Shown here piece after piece: positions 12,023 through 23,865 of a stretch of DNA of 64,000 bases. The translations under genes were made by a program, and so were the position numbers. The notes below the pieces were generated by a model. The model was given only the letters and a program-made list of their open reading frames with translations, did not search any database and was not told where the DNA came from. This DNA comes from Fasciolopsis buskii (Eukaryota; Platyhelminthes; Trematoda; Plagiorchiida; Fasciolidae): NCBI GenBank assembly GCA_008360955.1, contig LUCM01009000.1, positions 103,423 through 167,422 of the forward strand, read 5' to 3'. Within the stretch, counting starts at the first letter, position 1. Each line of letters begins with the position of its first letter.

Positions 12023-14671
12023 AACGAAATTTTTATATCTATCCTTTGTAAAAAATACTCGTAGTTGTTTGACGGGCAAAAACAACGAGTTTCTTTCGGA
12101 TTTTTGAAAATTAAATGTTAAACCGGGAGAATAAAGATTAGTTGATCTGTGTTGACCTGCATATTTCTGCACACGTGTGATGTGTCATTTTTTGCCCCAC
12201 TGGAACCGGTACAAAGATGTTAGAGTTACGAATGGCAACCAGTTCGCGTTAGCACAGCGGTTTGGAGTTTTGTGGATGTTCCTGTTGATATAAGCCATAA
12301 AATGTGTTCAGATGCCAGCGATCAATCGCATAGTCTCTAGAGGTTCCGGGATTCACAGTCTTCCTACTGGAATATGTGCTGAATCTAGTAGGTGAGACTA
12401 TGTAGGTCACTCGAAATGCTTGACTGTAGCCTATCCATTGGCCAATATTTACCTGGCTTGATTTGTGACTCATATTTCCCCTAAAGGGTCGGTAAGAAAA
12501 ACGAACAGATTCTACTATAAAATCTGCGAAAAACTAGAGTGATAATTTGCGTTAGTGATGAAAGTGAATTGGTTCTTTTGGGCGAACGCTAGCCGATATT
12601 CCACCTGAAATATTTAGGTGGAGTAATGAACATCTAAGTCAATTTTGCAGATAAAACTGTGTCATCACACCAGAAGTCAAGCCCAAGCAATCGCGTAGCA
12701 AATATTCTAATGTCATCTGGCGAGTTATCGTATTAGATGAGCTACGAGATTGTATATTTGGTACTAAGCCAATTCTAGAAGGAGTTCGTGGGTTTTCAAT
12801 GCTAAAACAATTGAATACTTCTTGTTTCTATTCTCAATTTACACCAACTTAATAAATTTGGGAGTTTTCCCCAAACATTCTTAGTATGCAATCGGAATCT
12901 CAGCATGATCGTTAACCATGTGTACGATAGCACTTTGGTTAGACTTATTAGATGAATGAACACCAAACTGAATTCGGAGTATGCTGGACGCGGGAAGTTC
13001 ACCATGTGTCTGAGCCGTGCACATCTTACCTAACCTTTTCATTCAATTACCTAAGCATTGTGGCATACAAAGATGACTCTAAATTGCCGCGGTATTGTAA
13101 CGTATGTCCAGCTTTAGTAATTGCGGTTGACTGCGTCGTTGTCTTGATCCAAGCAGCCGTAATTACATTAATTACCCAGGGTAATTATATCAATTAGTTT
13201 TCCGTGCGGTGAGCTAGTTATAATGAGTGAGCACATCACCTCAGTTTTGCTTATTTTTGAGTCTAACCAGTGGGAATCTGAGGCGAATAGTTAATTGTTG
13301 AAAATGAAACTGAATCCCGTCGATGAAGTTGTCGACTTGAGAACAATTATGTTTGATACTTTACCGACTGGCGTAAAATTGCGACCGTTTTCTAACAGGC
13401 TGCATTAATCAAAACGGCTAATAAACTAAATCGTGTAGAGGAAATGACATCGGCACACATGGGATGTCAATTCAATTAGGACTCACTGCCAAGATGAATA
13501 AAACAGTGAAAAGAAGGACAATATAAAGTTAAGAATAACCATTATCTTTCATTACGAACGGTGATTGTCCAATGGACAGCTATTCTTATATATTGCATAT
13601 TACTAAGGTGTCTATTTGCCAAAAGCCCTAGTGTGGCAATAATACAAACATTGCAGTTGATTGCTTGTTCGCGGACTGTAAGACACGCTGGACTTTAGTC
13701 GATACTCGTCGCATTATACCGCCGCACTGTGTTGAGTGATGTATGTGAAAGCCGACAAATGCTATTTTTGTATGTGCACTTATGGATAGAGGAAGAAATG
13801 GGAGTTAACTCATCAATAAAATAAAAAGTATATTAATTTGCTGACTGCCTTGTATTCAGTCGTCAGAGTACTTTTGGAAATTATTGATGAATATAACACT
13901 AGACTAGCATGATTTTATCTGTCAAAAACTGCATTTATCTGAGGCATTGCTCTATGAGATCGTCTGAAATCCACACAACTCGGATGTCAACTCACAATGT
14001 CACCCTATACGACGGTATGCTCAGAATTTTGTTCTGCGTTTTCGGTACTCGAAACGAAAGGGTATTGGTAACACGGGTGATGCATTCGTGCTAATGGACT
14101 ACACCGAACTAAACTTACCGACCCGATTTACAAACTATCCCAGATCGGGACCAAATAGATCGATCACGATAAAAGTGACTACTTATTTGGGATTACCTTG
14201 ATCTTGGGCGACACCATCTGTTCTGATAACTCAGTTACATTGGAGAGAGAATTGCCATGAATAAAATTATCACTGCCACATGTTTAATGTAATACCACAT
14301 TGACAACTCCCAGGTGTACGAATACACACAAAAACGAACATAAAAATGGACAGAACAATAAAACTGCACGACGCAAGTAATACATCCTCGATGCGACCCA
14401 CAAATATCTCCCGGGCATTTTCGACAAGAAACACGCAATCAAACAAAAGCGAAACAACGTGGGAAACGCTCGCTAAGATTTCCGTCGGTATAATCAGTTA
14501 ATCAAAGTTTTGCGAATTTTCCAAACAAATAACTAACGATTTAAATATATATCTATCTATCCGGTCGTTTCCACATGTCTATCTCTTTTTCCCCTAGTTT
14601 CTATCAATCCATCTATCTACCTACCAGTCTATCCGCTCGTTTATATCTATTTATCTATCTATTCGCTCATT

Positions 14672-14672
14672 C

Positions 14673-14722
<50 letters not shown>

Positions 14723-14723
14723 G

Positions 14724-14756
<33 letters not shown>

Positions 14757-14787
14757 TCATCTATCTATCTATCTATCTATCTATCTA
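14672..14787 (+). repeat. TATC (GATA) tetranucleotide microsatellite
   Basis: About 29 units of CTAT with two one-base interruptions, preceded from about 14546 by degenerate units. It lies in the large intron 3 of the DPP-like gene. The plus-strand open frame over it (14575-14844) is an artefact of the repeat. Confidence 0.95.
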
Positions 14788-17239
14788 CCTTTGTATCCAC
14801 TCACTTTTACCTTACGTATTTTGTTAATTCTTCCACCAAAGTAATGCCTCTTTAAGGGCAGCTCCAAACGTTTACGAAGCCGGGGCGTAGTATTTTATTC
14901 TTTAAATAGGTCGATTGCTTTCGCATTGTAGTAATCGGGCGTCTTATTGAATTGCTTGGACGTCCCTCTTGGTTTCCTGTTTTCAGAACCCAAGTGTTAG
15001 GTTACGCATATGCAATTAGTCATTTATAAAACCGTGAGAATATGGTAAGATCGGAGTTGTTTGAATCCCTACAACCACGTCAAAACTGCAAACAAACGAA
15101 AGCTGAATATTTATATCACGCCAATACTGTCTGCCACGCGGACCAAACTCTAAGCAGAAAGCTACTCAGTGCGACGAGACTTCCAGAATATCCCGAATCC
15201 ACAAAGTGAGAATCCATATTATATTGCACGTATCTGTCTATACCAATTTTGCTTGTTCTTATTAGATAAATGATTTGTCTTTTTTGGCAGAAATACCAAT
15301 AAATCGAACCCAATAATTTCGGAACTTTTAAGCCCAGTCAATACAAAAAGGTACAAAGAAAATCCATGCTTATTCGTACTTTTTGTTTCTTGTTTATTTA
15401 TTTTGGAATCAGAAAAGGTGGAACTTTTTATCATCGTATTAGTCTTAATAAGGAATTGCTAATTTATTCCAGTCCACGCTTGATTTCAGCTCAAGCTGTA
15501 TGCAGTCAACCGGTTTCTCCAACTCTAATGATCAGAGATAACAGTCCTCGATATCTATGAATAATTTAGCAACAACTGAACTTCATTATACCTGCTCAAC
15601 AGTTAATGTGAGCAAAACAGAGAATGCCGAACAAACTGCGAACGAAATCATCGAGTAAGCTCATGCAGTCCCGTTAGTTGTACCAGTCACCTAACTCGAT
15701 CACTTTCAAATAAAGCTAAGCGACCAACTTTAATGTGTTTGTGCAGAATTATCAACTAGCTTCACAAGCAAACTGTACTATTGGTGCTGTCACCTATATT
15801 GTTCTTTCTATTTGGGTACTAAACAGTGCAGTCTGATTGCCTGAATCAATAAATCAACGAAACATCTGACAAATCAAGCAATCAATCGGACACTTAAACA
15901 GTCATCCACGACATCACTATAGCGAATTCCATTAGAAGGTCGAAAAGCACCCCGGGAAATTCACGACCGGCATCGTCGCTAATGTCCATCGATATTTGTG
16001 CGTACCACGATTTCTTCTATATAACAGTACTTCTATCTGCACAATCCTTAGTTGGTTTGTCATTAAAAATTCATCTGAATCCGGAGCGGTGTGCAGGCAT
16101 GACGGGCGGACTTGCTAACAACGCGAGGATTCCGAAAATATAAGCTTACATCAAACAACGTTATCCATGCATCTTGGCGGATGTTTGTGACACGCGGGCA
16201 CATTAGTGGAAATTTCGTTTTTGTGTTTGGGTATAACCTTTTACTCCGTTCTGAAAAAATCACGACCTATCGAGGGACGAAAACGAGAAACTTTGGGGAC
16301 AATAAAAGCGAGCTCCTTAAACGGATTGTGTAGTAAATGAAAACAGTTTTGTTACGGGTTTCTGAAGGAAGTCTTACTTGCAATGATGATCAGCAAAGCC
16401 GGTGTTTCGAGTAACACCATGCCACGGCAACGTCATTACGGAACCTGAGACTAATAAAACAGACAAACCACGCAATGCGCGCGTCGAGGTCTCTTTACCA
16501 AGTAGAAAAGTGACGCTGTTTCTTTATAACTTGAGGATCTTCTTTTGTTCACTCAGTATTCCTTACAGAAAGAGACAGAAGGGCGGATTGCCGGAGATTT
16601 TCAGTTTTCTGTGTGGCTTCTGTTAGGAGAAACTTTATCATTTACTCAGACAGAGACAAAGCCTCAGATGTAGTCGCTTCCGATGCACTCGCCAACTATA
16701 TATCTTACAAAATCCATTACTATCTCGCTTCCAGCCACCTGAACTCTGAATCATAATTTATGCAAGTCCGCTCATGTTGTCATGACATATGTCTACTCGC
16801 TAAGTGATGGAAGAACAAGAAACTTTGGATTTAGGATCTGATTTAGTGTCGAAGTGGAAGTTCAGTAGGTTCGACCTTTAGCTTCGTCTATACTAAAATA
16901 CTAACAGAGTGTCTATAACGTGTTGGAATCAAATCACATGACAGTAAAGCAACGTGCTTGTCGCACGAACGATGGTTTGATTGCGTTGAAATCTCGCCTC
17001 ACCATGCCCATATGCACTACTCAGATTACAAACATCGAACTAGCCAACGATTGCTGTCGATATAAATCAAACCGAGAAACGTCTTTCGACGACTAACTTG
17101 TGGCTCCTAGAGTGAAACATTAACCATGGACATGGGTTGTACTTCAGATAAATCCATCAAATAATCACTAAATCACGGACTAATTCAATAAACAATGAGT
17201 AAAATAAACTAGCAAGCAATTAAACACAAGAATGTCTAC

Positions 17240-17332
17240 CTTGATGCCAAAAATGAAGGGGATCCCGATTTTGCTTGCTAACCCAGAGCAGCTCTTCGAT
17301 TTTCAACCGTTGATAGTGTATTTTCTTTTCAT
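17240..17332 (-). CDS. DPP6/DPP10-like gene, exon 3 (juxtamembrane)
   Basis: 93 nt, in phase 1 and out phase 1, which matches exon 2 before it and exon 4 after it. The acceptor tract is strong (TTTTTTGCTTATTCCAATTTAG) and the donor is GTAGAC, which is weaker. Codons read EKKIHYQRLKIEELL, a short spacer, then DPLHFWHQ. In this family the segment after the membrane helix carries a basic stretch, then (V/L)(T/S)(V/L)EDL, then DP.A.W.(S/N), directly before the first propeller strand. RLKIEELL...DP...FW fits that order and spacing. Both other frames contain stops. With exons 2 and 4 it forms the stalk that leads into the beta-propeller ectodomain. Confidence 0.7.
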
Positions 17333-19929
17333 CTAAATTGGAATAAGCAAAAAATACATTCGGGTTTCTAACTCTGATGTCATTCTCAGGCTAGTTCAGT
17401 AAAACAGTCACATGCGAACACAAATGAAAACAATTAATAATTCTTGATGGAACGTTTAGCAAATGTTCCGTGAAGCTGTTTTTTTCTAACAGCCCATGAG
17501 CCAATGATAAAAGATTTTGATAACTGTTGAAGCTTCTTCTTTGTATTACATGCTATTCCTAGCTACAGGATGTCTTTTTTCCGAGTTCGGTAGCAAGTAT
17601 CAGCACCTGCGAGTGGTCGTTGCGCACAATCTGGGCTGTAAATTCAATCGGACACAAAAGAAACTACTAATTGACAAAATCTGATGACGCACGAAGCGAG
17701 TGCCCCATGGATGACAGGCCTTTGGTAACGGAATCTGTGCAGCTTTCGAAATTGCAAACTAAATGTGATTCTCATTGTTGAGATCAAGTAGAAATATTAG
17801 CAAGTTACTTCTTGTGCTACCGAGCTGCTGTCGCTTTGATCGATTTCTAAGGTAAACACAATTTCTTATTTGATTCTTCCACAAATCAACTTTCGGCCAT
17901 CAAAGTCGTCCAGTATACCGCCACATCTTCATGCCTAATCTCCTGGACGTATCTGCCTACCATTTTTTCTGACAGAGATTAAGAATGTTTTTTTATGTCG
18001 TTCCTGATTGTGCAAGTGATCTTTTGTCAGCGTTTTCTCTATTGAAGCTGCCAAGACTTGGGTCCGTTCATCGCCATTCTTCATGCGGTGCATTCTTGTG
18101 CTCAATTAACACAGATAACTAAGTGCACTACCAGTTTCCAGTGTTCTTTTTGCAAGTGTGGTAATCAGTCACTTCACTGATACTTTAAGCGATTATTCCA
18201 AATAGACGAACGACTTCGAATCGTTGATAATTTACCGTAGTGATGAATTTGACGTGATTTCCCAAAGGACTCATCATGCATAGACAGCAATTGACTTGTC
18301 ACGATGGAGTGTAAAAGTCTGTGGCTTGCAAAATCCGGGGACGAATATGGGCGCTGTATCGCACAGTACTGATGCTCGCTAAACCGTTCAGAAGTAGTCC
18401 GCCTAGCCTAATAGCTATTGCTCTCAGACGTTGGTCCCGCGTTCTTGTCACGGTTTCGGTGAGATGGATATGGACTGCTCACCATTCTTAACAAGGATGA
18501 AACAATTGTGCAGCTTATTAGTGATCGCCAAAGGCTCGCTGGACGTTGATTCGCGCGAAGAATCAATTGGGAGACTTTGAATCCATTTATTCTTCGAATA
18601 ATTCTTGACGATTTCCATGCCTGAAAATCATGGCGATACTATGCGGCCTTCGAATTCGGTTGGCAATCAGTCGTATTCGAATAGTAAATCAATTGGTATG
18701 TTGTTCCCGTCACACCGTCATTTCTCGTTTTCTACTCTCCTAGTCTGATAAAATTTAGCTGGTTTCCAGTATATCCACATTAAGCTAACTCATGTGACAA
18801 TCAGCTCCTCTGTCGGGATTATTGTTTTATGATCAAATCATGATTAAACCAAAAATAAAATGAAGTAAATCAGAGGAAGAGCTTTTTGTTGTATAATTGC
18901 TTGACCAGAATGACAACATTAAAAAACAGTGCCTAAATGTTCTCGAGTTTATTAATCAAGCTTGTGGATGCAACTGGAGCTCTCCGGAAAATTCTAAAAA
19001 CAAACGAAACTCTATTTTTACTGGTACTTTTCGAAAGGATCTACGATGCGCAACGGATTTCACCGTGCTGGTGAGTTTTATCCTCGGGCTTGTGATTTTA
19101 CGCAAACTATCCGGCATAAACCATGTCTCTTCAGGACCAAGCCTCTCGTTCAAAACTCGTTGAAATGAAAATTTTTCACAGTGCGTAGAACATTTTAGTC
19201 GTTCTCAAGCTTCTCTTCTTTATTACATGGTTAGGCCACACGTGGATGGTCTAATGACACTCTAACAAGTCAAGTCGTGCTGGACACCAGTCTTCCATTA
19301 GTACTTTGTGTAGATATGGTCCTATTCTTCCGTTACTTTAAAGTTTGTTACCAGAGAGATTGGTAATTCGATCTCTGGTTAGCTTCTATGCTTGGATAAC
19401 AAGTAGTGATTCATTGGACCATATGGTTGATTACCAAGTTTGATCACCGAGTCTGCAGACCACTAACTGTTCATTGGGGATTTTCGGCAGACAGTACAAA
19501 AGTAAGTGTTACTGTACTCACAGTATTCGCAGCTGAGATTGCGTGATACAAATCTCACATTAATGAGTTTATAGAAAAAAATGAGTTCGACGAGACTGAA
19601 AGTTTAGAAATCCGGTAAAATATACACTGATGAAGCAGTTTTTCCTTACACTCCTCTGCGGATATTTTTATGCATACGAGGCAGTATGTTACCTCGGTTG
19701 TCAACACGTTTCGTACACTGGATATTTTACCATTTACATTTACCCTAGTACGCAAACCAAGATGTGCGTTTGTCAAACCTAGGGTTGGTTTTTGTTTTAT
19801 GCGCGCACATGATGAGAAACATAGTTAAACTATTTTTTTAAGAAATCGGGGTGCTAATATTGCAATCTAATTCGAAGTATTTCTCCCAATCGTGTGAGGA
19901 AAAGATACCTGGGAACCAAAATCACTTAC
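17333..19929 (-). other. Intron 2 of the DPP-like gene
   Basis: About 2.6 kb. It contains a SINE-B copy at about 18240-18505 in plus orientation. A plus-strand 54-codon open segment at 18909-19070 has splice-like ends but lies antisense inside this intron and has no homology, so it is not annotated as a gene. Confidence 0.45.
18240..18505 (+). repeat. SINE-B copy
   Basis: Shares an extended body with the copies at 45.3 and 45.6 kb: GTCTGTGGCTTGCAAAATCC, GGACGAATATGGGCGCTGTA, then a tRNA-like module (GTCCGCCTAGCCTAATAGC), then a 3' end GATGGATATGG...ATTCTTAACAAGGATGA. It lies in intron 2 of the DPP-like gene. The reading frame that is open in the other two copies has stops here. Confidence 0.65.
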
Positions 19930-20050
19930 TATAAGTCACAAATAATGCGGCTATGATGATCAGTCCGGATATGATACCGATAGCCAACACAGCCAACAAC
20001 GTGCCTCGCCAATTTCTCTCTTGTTCTTTGATTAAAACCCAAAGGGGTAT
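19930..20050 (-). CDS. DPP6/DPP10-like gene, exon 2 (membrane anchor)
   Basis: 121 nt, entered in phase 0 and left in phase 1. The acceptor has a clean pyrimidine tract ending CCTCCTTCAG, and the donor is GTAAGT. It reads IPLWVLIKEQERNWRG followed by about 22 hydrophobic residues (TLLAVLAIGIISGL and on to ALFVTY). In vertebrate DPP6 and DPP10 the sequence just before the single signal-anchor helix is QRNWKG, and the match of RNW-basic-G immediately before the helix is the main evidence for the family. Such proteins are type II membrane glycoproteins. DPP6/10 lack peptidase activity and modulate Kv4 potassium channels, while DPP4 relatives cleave after Xaa-Pro. Which applies here cannot be told, because the catalytic exons lie outside the window. 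Other type II proteins are less likely given exons 3-5. Confidence 0.8.
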
Positions 20051-20887
20051 CTGAAGGAGGGCAAGCGAGTAGAGAAGACTGGATGATTATTCTGAAAACT
20101 TCTGGGGCAAAATTAGAAGTTAACCGAACGAGGGAGAATGATCATATGGTTAGACACTGATACGGGTTCTCATCGGTTTACGGATGAGTGTAGTTCAGAT
20201 TGGTACAGTGTTATTGCTTTAGCATGGACGATCGTTCGAATTCGGATATCTCATTAAATTAGGCTCTTTGACCATAGTAAGTGATGTATTTCAACTGCAC
20301 TTTCACTTCAGGCTTTTACCCTAGACAAGATCAAAACTACAGCCAAACTGTGGATGGCCTTTTACGTGAAATTCGAGATAATCTGAGAAAAAGAAGACTG
20401 CATATTTTTATGCATACAAGTAAGCACATATATATGTATGTATTTGTTGTGTTGCGTCAAACCGATAGTCCCAGGTTGCAGTTTCTTACGAATATAAAAT
20501 ATTTTCGCTTATATATCTGCACAAACTTTCCAATGGTAATTAGGTCACCTCAGAATCAAAAACCTATGAAGAAATTCGCCAGCCATCAATCATAAAGATG
20601 GGTATCGCGGTAAATAAAGGTTAATCATGATTGAATTCCTCGCTGTTCAGATACATCATTAATGTTTCCTGATTGCCCAGCAAGACATTTCTATTTGGCA
20701 GACTTTAAACAGGCAGAGTTTAGAGGTGACCTTATATCCCATTGTTTTTTTATCATTGCTTGGAATTCGCCGACAGTCGGCATTTGACAACCTGGAACCC
20801 AAGAGAAACCGTTGATTGAGTGCAGAAAAATAGTACAAATTACGTTCCACAATGAGCTTATTTCGAAAAACCAGTAGACTGACTCAC
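20051..20887 (-). other. Intron 1 of the DPP-like gene
   Basis: 837 nt between the start exon and the membrane-anchor exon, with a GTGAGT donor and a CTTCAG acceptor. A plus-strand 36-codon open segment at 20312-20419 with decent splice sites is present but unsupported. No repeats recognised. Confidence 0.5.
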
Positions 20888-20941
20888 GCCAAAAAAGTCC
20901 GGTATTGCATCCATTGAAATAACGCTGTGTATCTCGGCCAT
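20888..20941 (-). CDS. DPP6/DPP10-like gene, exon 1 (start codon exon)
   Basis: Candidate first coding exon of the dipeptidyl-peptidase-like gene. ATG lies at 20939-20941 (reverse) with G at +4, and reads 18 codons, MAEIHSVISMDAIPDFFG, to a consensus donor (GGC then GTGAGT) in phase 0. The next exon (19930-20050) starts in phase 0, so the short cytoplasmic tail joins directly to the transmembrane exon across an 837-nt intron. A short cytoplasmic N-terminus before a single membrane helix is the family layout. The 18 residues have no recognisable homology, because N-termini of this family vary between isoforms, so this start rests on position, donor quality and phase. An alternative first exon further upstream is possible. 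A 5' UTR should lie at higher coordinates but I cannot delimit it. Confidence 0.55.
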
Positions 20942-23780
20942 ATTCACAGGATTTCACTAGCCTATCACCCAGCGCCAGTTCAATATATCCACCGACATGT
21001 GGTTTCAGTACTCACTAAGCTACTATTTCGATATGTCGATCAGACTGAATGCGACCATCACGAAAGTCTGCTATCTTTACCTTTGTCGACAGGCGAATCT
21101 CCAGTTGCTTAGCGATTTCTTTGGTTTAATGCTGAGGTTTTACTTTTACCATATCTATGTCAAGTTTACTCACCTGCAGTTATTTACGCTGACAGAAGCA
21201 CCATGATCCAGCCTCGCAGTCTCTGTCGTTTTGTCAGGATTGTAAGTCGTCAATACTACTTTATATATGACTCATTTCGAATAGTTTTTATTAGTTTATA
21301 CATCATTCGCAGTTATCCTAGTCAATTTCGATTAAGAGAAATATGGAGATTCAGGTTTCTGCCGAGTTCCCGGAAATCTTGACTGTATCATCCGGTATTT
21401 GACATAAACCCGGAAGTGATCAATCTTGCCTACCAAAGTGCTCACCCCTCTCCACGTTCTGCTCATCCTGTTCAGCAAACTATACACGAGAAATTTTTTT
21501 CCTCCACCTATTGTTTGTAAGTGTTATTTATTTGGTCGGCGAGTACCCTTTTCAAAACGTGATATACTATACGCCGAGGACAGATCAAACGAGTCGGCAG
21601 ATTCTTGGTGAAACGTATATTATCTCTCAATACACTAATGTTTCTGAGCATTTTACTGCCGAGCAATATTAACCTGTAAAACAATCTCCTTTGGAAATAA
21701 AACCACAAAGACATGTTTTTATCTAGTTAGTCTTTCCATTTAGCAAAACTGCAGCGATTGTACTAGACCACGTAAGTTCGTCAAATCCGAGATGTCGTGA
21801 AAACGGAAAGTACAATGCGGAGGCGTGGAACTTGAAAATTTCATTTGAATAGGGTTAACTTAAAAGCGGTCCACAATATTATTCCCTGTGAATCTGAGAA
21901 ATAATTATATTGTGAAACAAGCTGGGACGAACGAATAAGTGCCGAGAAAAGTGAGAGTTTCTTCAGGCAAAGCGAAATACATAAAAGATGGCAGAACTCT
22001 TAAATGGTCACATGCGTAGAGTAGATTTACTTAGTCGAGTTCGACCATCCACAGACCAAAAACGTTCTACTAATGATTTTCGTGCGAATCCAGCAATATG
22101 GACTGATTTAATTTCTACAGATTAATCTGTCGAACTCTGAATGAGCGTGCTCCGACCATACAGAGAGCATAGTGTGGGGCTCATTCTTCGAGGATTGCTC
22201 ACAGCTTTGAAGATGATTGCCATCAGAGCATGCCTGCGGTTGATTGGAACAACAAACGGTTTACTTGACGGGGCATATAGTCACTATCGGGGAGACTGAT
22301 TTCTGTAAATTCTGCAAGACGATGTTCAGCTATGTCCCCTTAATATGTTGCCCGTAGTATATGAATTTCACGCTGTATTAATGTTATGGAAAAGTGTACC
22401 ACTATCTTGTGTCATTTACTTCCATAGTTTTCATAGTGCTACCAAGTGCTTTAGTTAACCGATGGTGGAGTGGTTTCAATCGGCATATACGACCTTACCG
22501 GCTTGATCACTATCATTATTTGTGAAAGTATGAATTGCAGTCCGTCGTTGAGATAAATATGAACGAATTATAGGGATTGACTTGATATTTGACTGAAAGA
22601 TGTCATTAATAACACAAGGGAAGCACAAACTATCTTCTTGCTATCGTTGGTTTACATTGTAGAGCATGAAGCAGATACTGATCCCATCATCCCATGGATT
22701 GGATTGACAGAATCGTGTTAAGTGTCACTTAAAACTGGACATCACCGAAAGTTAAAGCTATGACATTGAAGTGTGCTTCGTTTCCCCGCTCAGGATTAGT
22801 AAGTAAAGCCTGATGAGTCTTCAGCAGGCTGACTGACATTTTTCGTTTTTCGTCCTTATTAACGAAATGACACTTTGCGTTGTTTTTGTAAAGGAACTTA
22901 TGTGCCTTCTGACTGCTGTCAACTGGGAAATTTGACTTGCTGTGAGTGGATTCGAATCCACGAGCTTCAGTCGAAATCTATTCGATCACTGCTGGGTTGC
23001 GCTAGTAAAAATATCTATGTGGTAATGGATTCAGTGATTCTAGTTTTTGCCGACAAAAGTGCGAATGAAACTCACTTGTCAAGCAGGCAGGCATGATTTC
23101 GGGCTCGTCACTCAATGAAAATGGACAACAAATAGGGAATACAGCGATAGTTGACAGAATGAAAGGGAGTTGTTATTTTGCAAAATACCAATATCGCATG
23201 TACAAACCCTACTGGAGTTTGCGTACGATAAGTCCCAAAAGAAGTCTCATTTTTCTCAAATCCCGAGACCTCGTAACAACACGGAATGATTTAGCCCGGT
23301 CAACTTTGTGATCAGTGTCATCTGCTACAATCTGATTTGATCTTGTGCATTTTAAACATCCTACGGGTCTTATGTGTATCATACCAATTTATCTAGCAAT
23401 CAAAATTGAATTAGAAAAGTGACAAAGGTCATATTTGTACATTTTTCATGTAACGTGGATGACCAAGACCTTATGGAGTTGAACCTTTTGGGGGGAATAT
23501 ATTATTTGTACTCCGGCTAGAGTGTGCTAAGGACAGGTGCGTATTACAATAATGCTGTCGGGAATTTCTCCAACCGTAGGCGCCGCAAGCAGTCAAAAAG
23601 TGGTGGCCAGGTTGATAGTACCATGGATTTTTTAAGTTACATTTGTGAGTCCAAATCCTTCTGCAGCCGATAGCTTTCCAGGTAGACGGAGAAATACAAA
23701 AGGATTTGTTGTGTAATACTCGGAACACATATAGTTCACAACCACTAGCGTGAATCTCATCGGGGACATGCGAACGAATA
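20942..23780. other. Upstream region of the DPP-like gene
   Basis: This should contain the minus-strand 5' UTR and promoter of the DPP-like gene, but no TATA box or initiator can be assigned with confidence. A consensus minus-strand donor (CTGCAG then GTGAGT, at about 21168) follows an open stretch of about 33 codons without a clear acceptor. It could be a 5' exon of either neighbour. A tRNA-like SINE head lies at 22930-23010. The rest is featureless A+T-rich DNA. Confidence 0.3.
22930..23010 (-). repeat. tRNA-like SINE head with a canonical B box
   Basis: On the minus strand an A-box-like element (TAGCGCAACCCAG, complement of about 22994-23006) is followed some 35-40 nt later by a B box, GGATTCGAATCC, at 22948-22959. 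The B box is flanked by GTGGA/TCCAC, as in a T stem-loop. The arrangement is that of a class III promoter in a tRNA-derived SINE. A complete cloverleaf with a 7-bp acceptor stem is not evident, so a functional tRNA is unlikely. It differs in sequence from the SINE-A and SINE-B copies. Only one copy is seen, so family membership is inference. Confidence 0.4.
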
Positions 23781-23865
23781 TCAGTGATTGTGCCATCTTT
23801 GAATCGGTGACAATCCAGACACCAGTAAGTTGACATAGGTGTTTAATTTCCACCAGAGAAGTCGA
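23781..23865 (-). CDS. Possible terminal exon of the 25 kb gene
   Basis: After the acceptor GTTGCTTTGCAG, the frame required by the 25014-25132 exon (phase 2) reads 27 codons (RLLWWKLNTYVNLLVSG and on) to TGA. The phase-0 frame from the same acceptor stays open for 80 codons to a GTAACT donor at about 23626, and looks at least as protein-like. Which frame is real, if either, is undecided. Confidence 0.2.

Larger units (their letters stand above)
7327..17239 (-). other. Intron 3 of the DPP-like gene, about 9.9 kb
   Basis: A large intron holding a diverged SINE-A copy (about 8665-8810), a well preserved SINE-A copy (11861-12022) and the long TATC microsatellite (14672-14787). Several short open frames on both strands have plausible splice sites (for example near 9402, 13055, 16378 and 16570), but none has homology or phase partners. 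I treat them as chance. Confidence 0.5.

Noticed and set aside
12249..12473. A-box-like TTAGCACAGCGG followed by an open minus-strand frame
   Set aside because: The B-box candidate is too far away and mismatched; no related copy found.
14575..14844. 89-codon plus-strand ORF of repeated YLSI
   Set aside because: Translation of the TATC microsatellite.
16378..16444. Minus-strand 67-nt segment with strong splice sites and compatible entry phase after exon 2
   Set aside because: The exon at 17240-17332 fits both the phase and the family motif; this one has no homology and the wrong exit phase for exon 4.
18909..19070. Plus-strand 54-codon segment with a GTGAGT donor (NDNIKKQCLNVLEF...)
   Set aside because: Antisense within intron 2, no homology; open segments of this size with splice-like ends are expected by chance.
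20312..20419. Plus-strand 36-codon segment (FYPRQDQNYSQTVDG...) with good acceptor and GTAAGC donor
   Set aside because: Antisense in intron 1 and no phase-compatible partner found.
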